DNA of 64,000 nt. It comes from Gnetum montanum. Lineage: Eukaryota; Streptophyta; Gnetopsida; Gnetales; Gnetaceae. Every line of letters starts with the position of its first letter. Position 1 is the first letter of the stretch. The stretch spans positions 1,505 through 65,504 of the forward strand of contig MNCI01025186.1 in the NCBI GenBank assembly GCA_015680685.1, given 5' to 3'. Below, piece by piece: positions 10,715 through 22,660 of the stretch. The position numbers and the translations under genes were made by a program. The notes beneath the pieces were generated by a model. The model was not told the origin of the DNA and made no database searches. It worked only from the letters and a program-made list of their open reading frames with translations.

Positions 10715-11476
10715 GTTTTTGGAGCAAGAGATGCTCAAATGCTCATCGGTACCTCAATGACTCTTCCAGAACATGAGGACATACTAGACAGATTAGTGTA
10801 GCTAGGCTAGGTCATGTGAAATTTGTTTGATATCCTAAGTGATATCACTGTAGTGTAGTCTGATCTAATTACCACAAAGGAAAAGTAGATCATGGAATAA
10901 ACCAAAGTTGAACATGTAGAAAATGAAGTGCAAATGCTGCAAGAAGAATTAGCAACTCTAAAAGTTGAAAGGAGAGATCCTACAGAATTCATGACACTAG
11001 ATCAAATTGATTAATTTAGGACTAATCACATGAGATAGCTGATTATCCACAACATTCAAATGGAAAAGAATAAGGAGAAGGTAGTGTGGGATGCATCTGT
11101 TACTGAAGCACAAATGTATGCACATGCTAATGCTCTTATAGCCTTACAAGAGGAAAACAAAAAGCTCGCTGCTAATAATAGTAGGTTGACAAATATTAAA
11201 AAATTGAAAAATGTTCTTGAAGAAAGCATTAACTAGCTAAGAGAACAACTCATGAGAGTCAACCAAAACATGAGCTGATGAGCCAAAGAAAATAGAAACT
11301 TATCAATGGAGGAAGTCTGCACCATCCATCAAAAGTTTGCAATTAAAATAAGCATGTCGAAAAATGAGGCCAAGAGACATTAATGACTAAAGGATCATTT
11401 TAGAGATCAGGTGGGCATGTATAAGCAAATAAATGAAACAAAAATCTAGTTGATGAAGGAAAAAATTAGTTCCCTC
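10715..11476 (+). pseudogene. Coiled-coil reading frame, 5' part, split by element 1
   Basis: One plus-strand frame reads as a long hydrophilic, probably coiled-coil protein broken only by stop codons, mostly TAG. Recognisable stretches include VENEVQMLQEELATLKVERR near 10916-10975, ANALIALQEENKKLAANNSR near 11130-11190 and MKEKISSL at 11453-11476. There are no catalytic motifs. The frame is interrupted exactly at the target site of element 1 and resumes, with a one-base frame slip, at 29072. Position next to a polypurine-like stretch and LTR at 29.88 kb suggests a 3'-terminal ORF of another LTR element. The function is unknown. Confidence 0.5.
11472..11476. repeat. Target site duplication of element 1 (left), CCCTC
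   Basis: CCCTC lies directly before the LTR edge at 11477 and again at 29066-29070 directly after the other LTR edge. A perfect 5-base duplication is the usual Ty3/gypsy integration footprint. Confidence 0.9.
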
Positions 11477-12790
11477 TGTAACAACAGAAAACGTCGATCG
11501 CTGGAAATACCGAACGAAAGTCCGTGTACACAGTTTTAACCTCGGATCTGTGTGAGGGCCATGCTAGAGAAAGATGAATCCGTGGTACCCTAAATGGTCT
11601 TGTCGATCAGATAGGGACTTACTTAACCAGTAAATTTTTTGTAATAATTTGATGGCAAAATGAAGATCCTTTATAAGGCAATGCAATGTTGTTAATTCTG
11701 GAAATAATTGAAAATGATGTAAATGATTTAGATGTGATTGCCAAATCTATATAAATAGGATGTAAAGAATTAGATTTGTAGGGAATATGATTACAAGATT
11801 TGGGATTTAATTTATGAATACAATATGTTTGATACAATGATTACAGGTGGGCTTCGATTTGGATGAAGCACATGCCAGCAGCAAGAAAGTTATCTAATGA
11901 TCAAACAAACGAGGGGTTAATCTACCTTGATCTAGCCAATCTAGGTGCAAGGAAGTTGGACCCCAGGGAGAATATCAGATAGCTAATTGTTTCTGATCCA
12001 GAGCTCTCGCCAATCACCTTCGATGTTCTCACGATCGCTGATCCTCTTTTTGCTTTCTTGCCAATCTTGAAAGAGAAAAATTTGCCAACCCTTTGATCTT
12101 CATTAATTGGAGCATTTATAAGGTTAAGATCAGGAGAAAAACGTGGTTTAGGTGACGTGTGTCCTGAACCTATAAAATGCCATTGATTTGATGTGGTGGT
12201 TGCTGAAGCTTATGATTCCCCACTACCTTATGTTTTAAAGCGTAATGCATCATAAACTGGAAGTTTGGCAATAGGCTACTTCTTAACTATGCAACAACAC
12301 ACTAGAGAGCGTATTGTGTCGTACAAACTACCGCTACTTGTATTAAGCCACCATTGTCCATGCTTGAATTACGTTGCGCTGTGCTAGATTATGATTTGCA
12401 GCATAATCCAGCATAAAACAGTGCACCAGTAAAGAAAAATGAAGTGTTTGTTGAAGCCTTAAATATTTGTCATCCCTGATGTTTGTAGCATGCTATTTTC
12501 TGACATTACACTACATAATGTGATGTTATGCTATGTTGCGTAATGCAGCGTAATTTGCCAAAAAGTTAAGTTTTTTGAAACAGAGAACTTGCAAAGTTGG
12601 AGGTTTTGGCACCGTGCATCCCTCACTTTGCTCCATCTTTTGGAATTTACTTGTGCTGTGCCACGCAACGTGGTGGGACAAACCTTTGACTGAAAAGGAA
12701 CTTGCTATGCCGCGCCTTGTTGTGACCCTTTGTCTAAATCACCAATTTTTTGCTATAAGGTTGAGGCCTCGAAATTTTCATGGTGTTTCA
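11477..12790 (-). repeat. 3' LTR of element 1
   Basis: 1,314 bases; the plus strand begins TGTAACAACAG and ends GGTGTTTCA. It matches the LTR at 27753-29065 along its length. A minus-strand TATA box lies at 12113-12120. The upstream U3 contains GCGTAA words (for example near 12239 and 12537-12550). Confidence 0.92.
12113..12120 (-). promoter_or_regulatory. TATA box in 3' LTR of element 1
   Basis: The minus strand reads TATAAATG, conserved at 28388-28395 in the 5' LTR. It is the likely core promoter of the genomic transcript. Confidence 0.6.
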
Positions 12791-12803
12791 ATGGCCCTTC
12801 TTT
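12791..12803 (-). promoter_or_regulatory. Polypurine tract of element 1
   Basis: The minus strand reads AAAGAAGGGCCAT immediately before the LTR start. Element 2 has AAAGAGGGGCCAT at the same place (60171-60183). It primes plus-strand DNA synthesis. Confidence 0.75.
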
Positions 12804-13990
12804 GTTGAAGTTTAGAGGGCTTGCCCGAAAGACGTCGACAAAGAATACGAAACACCAGAAAGGTAAAGGCTTCAACAGCATCTGTCGGAGACTGCTCAAA
12901 TGTTTTTCTATCAAACTTAGAAGTGCGAGGATGGAAAGAAACAAAGTGTAGGAGGGATCTTATAGGAGTTAGAGATGGTAGGTTTGGAGAAGACTCAAAT
13001 ACATGAACATGAAGTCTTTCCGAATAAGTCATTACATCCTTTCACTAATGTGTTTGCAAAAGGTTATGCCGTTATACTGCATATGAAGGGCTTACAAGGA
13101 TGAGTTTTGTTATGCCTGCATGGCCTGGATGAATTTTTTTACATCCATTTTGCCAAACATCCCCCCCCCCCCCCAAAATTTTTTTTTCAAAAAATGTAGA
13201 TTGCATGCCACAAGGTGAGCTATGTTACACTAGTTTTTGGGCATGATAATAAAAATGGATCGACTTAATGCTCACGTTCTGTACAAGAGAAGAAGAAAGT
13301 AGGGACAATTGTAAGGATAAGAAAAGGGGGAAAACAAGGTAAGGTACCCGATGGAGGGAGAGGTAGGGTTTGCACTTCTAAGTGACCAGGCTAGTCTGAG
13401 CAGCCACCTCAGAACACCATAACACCTCACCTTCCAATGAAAGTATTCTCGATCAACACCGTTGTAACAAGTAACCTACAAAACACAACATAGAATAGAA
13501 AGCCAGAAACAAATGTCCCAATCGCTAAGGAGGGAGGCTATTGAAACAAGCACTATCCGAAGCAAAAAGGCAGATGGAGACCACAAAAGAGGGGCCCAGA
13601 GCAAGGGTCTCAATTTTGATGCCATGGTTCCTGAAGTTACCATCGATAGCCAGATTCATCTTGCTTGCAGGACTATGCAAAGAACATGTCAGGTGAATCT
13701 GCTAAGCCAGAATCTGGTGACGGCGATAGATGGAGGCTGTTGAGGCTATGGATGGCCATAGTTTCATCAGGGCCCCAAGTAGCGAAGTTGATCCCAGGAG
13801 CTACAACTATGACCTGGCCATTGTAGCAACATCTTCGAGGGGTCAGTAGTATGTCTTTCGGCATGTCCGAGGAGTCAGTAGGATGTCGATGGGGTAACGA
13901 CGTTACGTCTGTTCCAATGCCTTACCCGCTCCATCTGGTAGGGATGTAGTACAAGAATGATCATCATCACTTGCTTCATGGATGGCTTGT
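12804..13990 (-). other. 3' untranslated region of element 1
   Basis: Non-coding by comparison with element 2. Blocks near the polypurine tract and around 13.67-13.87 kb are alignable, but open frames are not kept. It contains a run of 14 C at 13161-13174. The short frames at 12.57-13.03 kb and 13.5-13.86 kb on both strands are treated as chance. Confidence 0.55.
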
Positions 13991-14345
13991 TGATAGATTC
14001 TAGTTTTGGGTCCTAGTTAACCATTGTTGTTGGTTTTAAGTCTCATCAGACCGTGGTCCCGGTTTAGCATTTGGGCGGACCAAAATCTGCTAGTTTTACA
14101 TCGTATTGGATGACGAAAGGGCTAGTTTATGGTCCTAGCAGATTGTGCTATGGATGTTAGTTTTATGTCGTAACCTAGGGATAAGTTTGTGCTAATTTAG
14201 CATCTCAGCACACATGTGCTTACCTTGCCAGTTTCATGTCATGGCAGATGGTCGGAAACTTTGCCAGTTTAGCATCTTGACCGACACGTGCAAGAGCTAC
14301 CAGTTTTACATCTTAGCAAATGTGTACAACTTTGCCAGTTTTATG
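13991..14345 (-). repeat. Tandem repeat block 1 (after integrase), element 1
   Basis: Degenerate units of roughly 35-55 bases centred on CCAGTTTTACATC / GCTAGTTTTA (plus strand) and GTAGCAGATG. Element 2 has the same kind of block, in the complementary reading, at 58450-59035. Tandem repeats in the 3' UTR are known from Tat-lineage elements and can seed satellites. Confidence 0.7.
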
Positions 14346-14388
14346 TTGTAGCAGATGTTTGTTACTTTAGTTTGAACCGAGTCGATGT

Positions 14389-17300
14389 TCAGATGTAATA
14401 CCATTTCAAATACAAATGATTTACTGGATTTGATAACTCGTTGCCGTCGATATCTGCTAACTTGAATGCTTTGTTGTCGTATGCGCCGATGACCAGGAAA
14501 GGGCCTTCCCAGTTTGTAGAGAACTTGCCTACTGGTTTATGAATGGCCTTGAGAACTAAGTCTCCTTTCTCGATTGGTTGTTGATGCAGGTTGTGCCAAT
14601 GCTTCTATCTCTATTTATCCTGATATCTTTTGATGGTGTCGAGTGTCTGGATGCGTTTCTGCTCCACTGAGTCTAAATCCACGATTCTGGACTCATTGTG
14701 TTGAGTCTCATTTATAACCGTAGATAGGACCATCTGCAATGAGGGAACTTGTAATTCCAAGGGCAACACTACTTCGGATCTGTAGACTAGGCTATAGGGT
14801 GTCCTGTCTGTGGCTGTTCTGCACATCGTACGATACGTCCATAGCACATAGAGGATTTTTTCATGCCACCGATTCTTATTACTATTGAGCATCTTCTTGA
14901 GTAAATTGATGATCACCTTGTTTGTTGCTTCTGCTTGACCATTTTCTTGCGGGTAATAGAGTGAAGAAAAATATTGTTTGATGCCAAGATTATTGCAAAA
15001 AGATTTAGTTTCTGTGCTACTAAATTGTGGTCCGTTGTCAATTACAATAGTCATAGGAAGTCCAAATTGGTTACAATATTGTCTAAGATGAAATGGAAAA
15101 CTTGTCAAGATGTAATATTTCGTAGGGGGATAGCCTCAACCCACTTTGTAAAATACTCAGTGATAGTGATAATGAAGCTATGACCTGTGGAAGATTTAGG
15201 TGTGATGGGACCTATGATGTCCAGTCCCCATCATTGGAATGGCCAAGTAATTTGCATAGTGTGTAACTCAGTTGGTGACACGTGTATTAGATTTGTGTAA
15301 TGTTGGCACATGTCATATGTTTTAACCTTGGCAAGGTAGTCTTTTTCCATGTATGACCAATAGTACCCTAAGTGTATGATTTTAGCAGTCATTGCTCACG
15401 GGGCCACGTGTCCTATGCACAGCCCTTCATGGACTTCGTTAACAATTCGCTATGCTTGGTCACTGTTAACGCAGGTAAGAAATACCTCATTGAAGGAGCG
15501 TCTACAGAGAGTACTATCTCCAAAGATGACATATTGCCTGGCACACTTGCACATTGCATCTTTTTGTGCATGCATTAGCTCGTGCGGTGGTTCGCCATGC
15601 AAAAGGTAAGTTTTAATGTTGTCATACCATTCTGATGTTCCTTCCACGTTTAATGAAGAAATTTGAGTAGCTTGAATGATAGGCTCTGTACATTCTATCA
15701 TTAAAGTGGACCAAGTGGCAAACAAGTGTGGTGACACGTTTAGTGCCAGTGTTGCCAGTGCATCGGCAACAACATTTTCGTTGCACGACACGTGTTGGGC
15801 ATCGGTTGTCGCAAATTGTTTCAGGAGATCTTTAGCCATATCGTAGTAGAGCTGTAGGTGCATAGCATCGAATCACCTCGGATTGCCAGGTGTTGAACAT
15901 TGAGCTCTCTGGCTGTCAACAATCCTCTGAGAAGCCCCTCATACTCTACCATGTTGTTCGTAGAAGGGAAGGTCAGGCGGTAAGCCAATGGACGCACATC
16001 CTTAAGAGAAAGCGTAATAACGACGGCAGCACTACCACCTCTAGTGGTTGAAGCTCCATCGAAGTATAACGCTACTTCAAGGCCTATTGGCATGGGGCTT
16101 AAACTATGTACATGTTCATCTAGAAACTTTGGCTCTATTGTAGCTTGATCGTTAATCGGCGACATTGCTAATTGATCAACTATGGCTTGACCTTTGGTGG
16201 TTGACTGACCAATATAATGTAAATCAAACTCGGTTGTCATAGCCTTCCAACGAGCTATCCTACTACTTTTATACAAATTTTTGGAGATAGCCCGCAAAAT
16301 GTTACTTTTATAAATTATGTTGACCTGACTACGGAAAAGATAATGCCTATATTTTTTAAGTGCAAAAACTAATGCCAAGTAGTTACACTCTACTTCATTA
16401 TACCTTGTTTCGTACGTAAATAGAGCATGAATGAGATAATAGATAGGGGCTTCTGACCCATCGTTCCTTCTCTGGTAGAGTAACATAGCTATAGACACGT
16501 TACAGTTAGCTAGATAAATGTAGAAAGGCTGATCCCTTTGTGGTGGGAAAACTGTTGGTAAATGTTGCAGCTCTTCTTTTAAATTATCAAATGCACATTG
16601 ACAGTCATCGACCCATTCAAAATTGACACCCTTCTTCAGAAGATGTTGCATGGTGTGTAATTTATCTGTTAACTTTGAAATGAACCACCTGATAAACTGA
16701 AGCTTGCCCTATAACCCACGTAGTTCCTTGAGATTTGTTGGTGGGTTTAAATCGATGATGGCTTTAACCTTGTCGGGGTTGACTCGGATGCCAGTCTCTA
16801 ATACCAACATGCTTCCGGTTTTGACTCCGAATACGCATTTCTTTGGGTTGAGCCGCAAGTCATGTTTGAGACATCGTTTAAGGACTAACTCCAGGTCTTC
16901 TGAATGATCTTTTGACTTTATAGACTTGACAGCTATGTCATCTGCGTAGTCGTTCAATCTCCCTAAGAGATAATTGCTAAAGATGTATGTCATGGCTCGT
17001 TGGTACATTGCTCTGGCATTTTTTAACCCAAAAGGCATCGTGGTGTAACAGAAGGTCCCCTAGGGCATCATGAATGTTGTGGTCAATTGGTGCACTGGGT
17101 TGATACAAATTTGATTATAGCCTGAAAAATCATCCATAAAGGATAGGAGTGCGTGACTAGCTATTGTGTCGATTAATTGGTCGATACTCGATAATGGGAA
17201 ATTGTCCTTAATCGTAGCTTTATTCAGATCCCGGAAGTCTATGAAGATGCGTATGCCTCCCATTTTCTTAGAGACAACTATGATGTTAGATACCCAGTTG

Positions 17301-17818
17301 GAGTAATCAACCGTGCAAATGAAACCAGCTTGGTACAGCTTGGTGATTTCATCACGCACTGCTAGTGAGATTTCTAGCTTAATCTTTCGTGCCTTCTATC
17401 TAATTGGTTTGATGTGTGGGTCTAAGATTATGTTGTGTTGTATTAATCTTGGGTTTAAACCTGGCATGTCTTCATATGACCATGCGAATACAACAACGTT
17501 GTTTTGGAGTACTTGGGTTATGTCACTTTGCATCTGTTGGTAGAAGGGAACTAACCCTAAGAGTTTTATTTTTACCCTTATGCGTAACCACAGGGACCTC
17601 GCTGAGAGGGTCCTTAGTTACATCACCAACCTCCAGGTTGAGTGTTTGGGCTAGATGTTCTAGCCAGTATGGGGATGTTTCCAATGTTGCTATGGTTGCA
17701 TCATAAAGGGAAGGATCTATTTCTATCAGCGTGTGATCGTATTGTCTAATGATCTTCCCATGCGGCCCTGTTAAGGCTAAGGGTATGGATAAAGCTACAT
17801 CCATTTGCGAGTGGCCTT
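14389..17818 (-). pseudogene. pol: RT - RNase H - archaeal RNase H - integrase polyprotein, element 1
   Basis: The replication enzymes of the element. In minus-strand order: an N-terminal stretch at 17818-17523 with no known domain; reverse transcriptase about 17400-16700 (IRIFIDFRDLNKATI, then the catalytic LNDYADDI near 16930-16957); RNase H about 16600-16250; a second, archaeal-type RNase H about 16090-15780 (YFDGAS, TNNMVEYEGL), which marks the Tat lineage; integrase zinc-binding region near 15430-15290 and core 15230-14700 with WGLDIIGP, VIDNGPQFSS and NGQAEATNK carrying the D-D-E residues; and a C-terminal GPF-type segment ending at TGA 14389-14391. Several stops and at least three frame changes make it defective. 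It is separated from protease by about 5.9 kb holding the antisense gene. No ATG fits clearly; a possible splice acceptor is at 17816-17817. Confidence 0.85.
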
Positions 17819-18404
17819 GCAAAATTGCCAAAAATGGAAGTTGTTACATCATTTTTTTGCCAATCTGTTAAATGACAAATTTTTTTTTCCTGCATCAGAA
17901 TTGCGTGTTAGAGAAGTTTCCAATTTAAGGTCTTAGTGGACCATTACAAATATGCATAGTTTGTAAAAAGAAATGTCGGGCTAAGCTTCCTAGATGCTAG
18001 CATATGAAATGAGATGAAAGGTGTAACATGGCGTGTCTAGCGTGTTGAAATGGTTGGATTTGCACTTCACACAAACCGTAGTTAATGCGGCCGAATTACG
18101 AGGTGATAAGCTATGTGTTAGTTTAGGGTCATTTTGGATCGTAACTCACGCGATATCTACAAAATTAATGCCCAGATCTTCGCGTTTTATGTCATATTGA
18201 CACCCACATTTCGGGAAAGTTCCACGTCAATCGGGCAGAAATAATTAGTTGGTTTCAAGCATTTTTTTTATAAACCAGTGGTTCATACTCAAAATAGGTT
18301 ACCGATATCGCAAATTTGGACTTGGTTATAACGAGAAGAGAGTGTGAGCAAGGCATGAGCAGAAAATTTTACGAGGAATTTTTTCAATTATGACCTTTGC
18401 AACA
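17819..18404. promoter_or_regulatory. Intergenic region between RT and antisense gene, element 1
   Basis: A non-coding stretch between two divergent reading directions, alignable with 54509-54968 of element 2 over several blocks (for example ATTAATGCCC, GATATC and AATCGGGC words in the same order). It must contain any promoter for the antisense gene. TTATAA at 18326-18331 lies about 75 bases before the ATG; the nearest TTATAA in element 2 is about 125 bases before, so the assignment is weak. Confidence 0.4.
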
Positions 18405-21400
18405 ATGGCATCCAAGGTTGAAGGAAAGAATGCTAAGTTGGCTAGGATTAACGAGATGCAAGAGAGTTTGCAGCGGATTTCATAGGCTAGAGTAGAAGCT
18501 CTGGAAGTTACTCCGCTTAACCGGTAAGTCGCTATCCACCATTTTATGCTATTTTCATATTTGTTGTAGCATCATGGTTTGTATATTTTGGGTTCTTATG
18601 CTGTTTCAGGCGTTAATATCTATTTGTATGAACTGAACAATTGTTATGAAGGTTTAGATGATACAGAATAATGTTGTGTAAAGATAATGTATAGCGTGTA
18701 GATGTAATGTAATTAGAGTTATGTAATAATTATATATTACACTGGAGTAATACACAGTATTTGCTTTCATCATCATTGTTAGAGATGGACCTTGAGTTGT
18801 TACAAGGGTTTAAGGGATTTTGGCTATGCATCTCCAGTATACGCTGTAATTTTCTAGGAATTGTGCAAGCCCTAGTGTGGCGTAACGAATATTGATGTCT
18901 AGATTTTTTCTAACAGTAATACATTTGTATCTTATAGTATTATGCTAAAGCCCATCCTAATCGTTCTGGGCATCGTGGACGTTCTATGTTGCGTTCATGT
19001 CCCCGCGGCCAATGTTCCTCCTCCTCATGCTCATCTAAAGGAGGAGGCGGTGTAGTTCTGAAGAGGCACACAGGATTTTTTACAATTTTTGCTTCACAAT
19101 CACAACATAATCATCTAGTCACATCTACTAGGTGATGTAGTTGCTACTATTTTAGAGATGTTATTGGTCGGTTCGATGCAGAGCATCTTAGCATTTTTGT
19201 CAGATGGCGTGATTGAAACTGTGTGGTTGCAAGACCGCGAACAGAATGTCAGGGGTTTAAGATGTTTAAACTAGATCTGGGAAATGCCCAAGTTTAACTA
19301 TTATCATGCCTATAACACTCTGTTCATGGCCCGTCATCCCACAACCTATTTCCAGAATCCACCTGGTACTGTGTATTATGTAGGCGGGTAAGTTTTGTTT
19401 CACTTCGCAGTATTGTAATGCTAACTACTGTTTAGATGCATATTGAGTGTAAAGAGTTGTTTGTATTCTCTGGAATAGGTTTTTTATTAATGAAAGTGGT
19501 CTTATGGGAAATAATGATACATTTTCATTGGCCGAGAGGGCTATAGGGGAGTTTACCTCTATCAGCAACGTGCAGGTTGCCGTCATGGAACATCTGGCAT
19601 TCGAGATCCCAAAATATCCTACCTGTTATGCCGACTTCTTTTCTAGGTGCAAGAAACTCAGATGGCTGGATAGGAAGTGGACCTTGGACACTCCCCTTAC
19701 TGTTGCAGATGTGCAATGGAAAATCCCTCTGTTTCCTTTAGCTTTCGGGCCTGGTAAGCTTTGTCGTAATGATGAATTGTATCAATGTTTATCAATGTGT
19801 GATGATGATGTGAAATTGTCTCGGTTTAATTGTGGTTTCATGTTAATAGTCAGGGAATTAGAGGAGATTACAATCATGGCTTCCGGTCACGAGGCCAGTA
19901 GTCTCTTCTTCCGTTATGATGATATAAAGGAGGCACAATGCTGGCTCAGTCATAGAGCAGCCCCAATTGTAGTAACTAATAACATTTAGGAAGCTGGACT
20001 GATGGACCTTTTCTTGGCCATAACCCCTGATGCTACTGGAAGTGAAATGTTGACCCTAGTCAACTCCTTTACAAGGAAGCTGAGCCTCTCTGCATATGCG
20101 TACATAATGTGTGCGTAAATTTTGACATTGACGCTTAGCTATTTGCCAATCTCTTTGGTGTCCCCTTCGACAGTTTTCCTATAGATGAAAATTTGAAGAG
20201 GAGCTCCAAGATTTAGAAAGAGATAGAGGAGTGGCTGGGGGTTTATAAAGAAGCTAAGGGGATCCCCGGTGATAGGATTGAGTTGGAGGTAGCCCATACC
20301 ATTTATCCCCTTTTTCGGGCCCGGGCCTTCCCCAAGACACTCTCGCAAGGGAGATTCCTCACCATCGAGTCGGCTTGAATTATGCGAGAGGTCTTAGAGG
20401 AGGGGACACGATTCAATTAGGCGAGCTATTTTACCAAAGGCTTGCGCGTTGAGATGGTCAGGCTTCACCAGAAGCTTGAAACCTGTTTCAACATGAATTT
20501 TTCCTTCTTCATAGCCTGTTTATGGTGTTTTGTTGAATTTCTAGTGGTCTAGAAGAATGGGATCTGGGTGCAACAAGATCGTAGCTAGATTTCCAAACCA
20601 TGGATTTCCCATATTTTTGGCACTATCTGATCGCAAGACCCTCCTAAGGGGATCGGGGAGTTGTTGTCGGTAATGACTAAAAGTATGGCGGCACCTCGAA
20701 TGTAGGGACAAGAAAGTGTAGATGGAGCACCCCCCTCTTACACTGGCAATGTGTCAAGGGGGAAGCACCTGGCTGCTGAGATAGTGGATTCATCAGTGTT
20801 GCAAAAAAAGCCTCATTTGAATGAGGGATCTGCCAAGCCAACGGGTGGTATCGAGAAGAAAATGTAAATTAGATTCCAGCGGAGTAGTCTTCTAGGTGGT
20901 AAGTGTTAAAATGTATTAATGATTATGGTTTGCGTAGAGACACTGTTATGTAGCATAACATTTGTTAAACAAAAAGTGAAATCTTATGTTAACTAGCCAT
21001 GTTGTATGACAGTGAGAGAAAAGGTTGTAGACCGGTTGACCACTGCAATAGGGGCTATGGTCTTACGACGTGGGGAAGGGACCTCAGTCTCCAAAGAAGA
21101 GGCCCCAGTTAATAAGGTGAGGAGTGCACAACCTCCTGCATGTAAAGAGGAAACAGCTGTGGAGGATGCCGAAGTCCTTTCGACTGGAATTAACCGAGGC
21201 AAGTGGTTTGTTACATGATAAAATTAATTGTTGTTTCTTTACGACGTAGTAGTAGACCCTAGACAAATTCTACAAGTTGTACTGGTCATCGTAATGTCTC
21301 AGTCATACCTTTTATTCTGCGTAACAGGTGATCAGAACGTGCCTTTGACAATAGTGGTGACTCAATCCTGGGACGAATTTCGTGATAAATTCGCCTTTAT

Positions 21401-22660
21401 GGAAGGCGTCGTTCAAGATATGATTTCTCGCTTAGAACGAATCGATCCTGAAGCTGGTATGCTACAATCATTATGCAGAGGTCATTTTACTGTGGAATTA
21501 TGCTACCCAATTATGCCTAACTATTATTTTCTATGTTATTAGGAGCTCGCCTCATATGGGACCCGTCAGAGCCTATCAATTTAGACACCGTCAAGCCCTC
21601 ATCAGACACGACCATCATGCCATACAAAATTTACGATGAGATGTGTAAATGTGCTTTATGCTCAACTCGCTCCTTATGGGAATGTCAAAGCCTAAATGAG
21701 GACCTCTAGAAGAGGTTGCAAAGGTCAGAGAAGGAGAGAGTAGCATTACGTGATGAGGTTGAGGATCTAAGATCATGGAATGAGTTCCTGCAAGCCCAGG
21801 AGATGGGAAGCGAGGACTGGAGAATAGTTTTCATTGACTACACCCATTATTGGGCTGTCGTCAGGAATAGTATTCAAACTAGTCGTGAATTGGTTGAACA
21901 ATGTACGCAAATGGACCTCCTTACTTAGAAGAACCAAGACTGGAAGGACTTTAACGTGAGTATTCAAGAGTGGGGGCAGATGCAAAAAAATCACAAATAG
22001 GTCTACAAACGAGAAAGCGCTTCCTACTATTAACATTATAGGGACTCTGTCATTGAGGCTCAATCCCTTTGCCTGTTTCTTGATATTATTGGTGCTTCCA
22101 AGGCATTTGAAAAGTTCCAGGAGCAAGTGACAGTGAGTGCCTCTCTGGAAAGGGAAGTGACTCTTCCTGGAGGTGAGACTACTGTCCCTTCTTTCTTTCC
22201 CGAACCACCCCGATGGACTCCCATGGAGAAGGGGAAGGTCAAGGCTAGAACTAATCTAGGGGATGGGGTTTGGTCTGAGCTCACTGAGGATGAAATCATG
22301 CAACGTCTATGGATTGGCTTAGAACAAGTCCCCTTTGCTGCTGATGCGGGACCATCATAGGTAAGTTGCAGTATTATTGCGTTTTGTTATACCTAGTCTT
22401 GATGATGATGTTAATATATGTATCATGTCTGATTACAGGAACGACCTGAGGAGGTTCCTCAATAGGATGAAGCTAACGAAGGTGGTGGTCCTCAGGAAGA
22501 GGGTTTACAGGAAATAGAGCATACTGAAGGGCCTCACGAAGAGGACCACCCTTATGAAGGGGTCCCTCATGCAAAGGGTGGCCCCTATGAGGATGACCTC
22601 CTTAGAATAGAAGTTGAACTAGGGGATACAGGAGACAGTGGTAACAAGGGGGATGTGTAG
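18405..22660 (+). pseudogene. Antisense eight-exon gene of element 1 (decayed copy)
   Basis: Exons on the plus strand, opposite to gag-pol: 18405-18523, 18938-19387, 19479-19753, 19850-20898, 21013-21198, 21328-21456, 21543-22360, 22439-22660. Exon phases join correctly. Introns are GT-AG except the fifth, which starts GC within AG|GCAAGT. Predicted length is about 1,082 residues. Exon 1 contains KNAKLARINEMQESLQ. Exon 2 resembles an FCP1/NIF HAD domain (ILIVLG, FLQFLL, NIII, YHAYNTLFMARH, NPPGTVYY) without its catalytic Asp residues. Exon 3 begins FFINESGLMGNNDTF. Exon 4 carries a FDIDA..LF..LFGVPFD region faintly like the putative plant transposon protein domain. Exon 7 begins coiled-coil-like and exon 8 is acidic, ending near GPYEDDLL and TGDSG. 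There are several stops and one frameshift near 20075-20085. Element 2 has the same structure, so this is a family gene; its function is unknown. Confidence 0.8.

Noticed and set aside
15372-15609. Plus-strand frames over the integrase region of element 1
   Set aside because: Shadow frames of the minus-strand pol gene, which has clear RNase H and integrase motifs.
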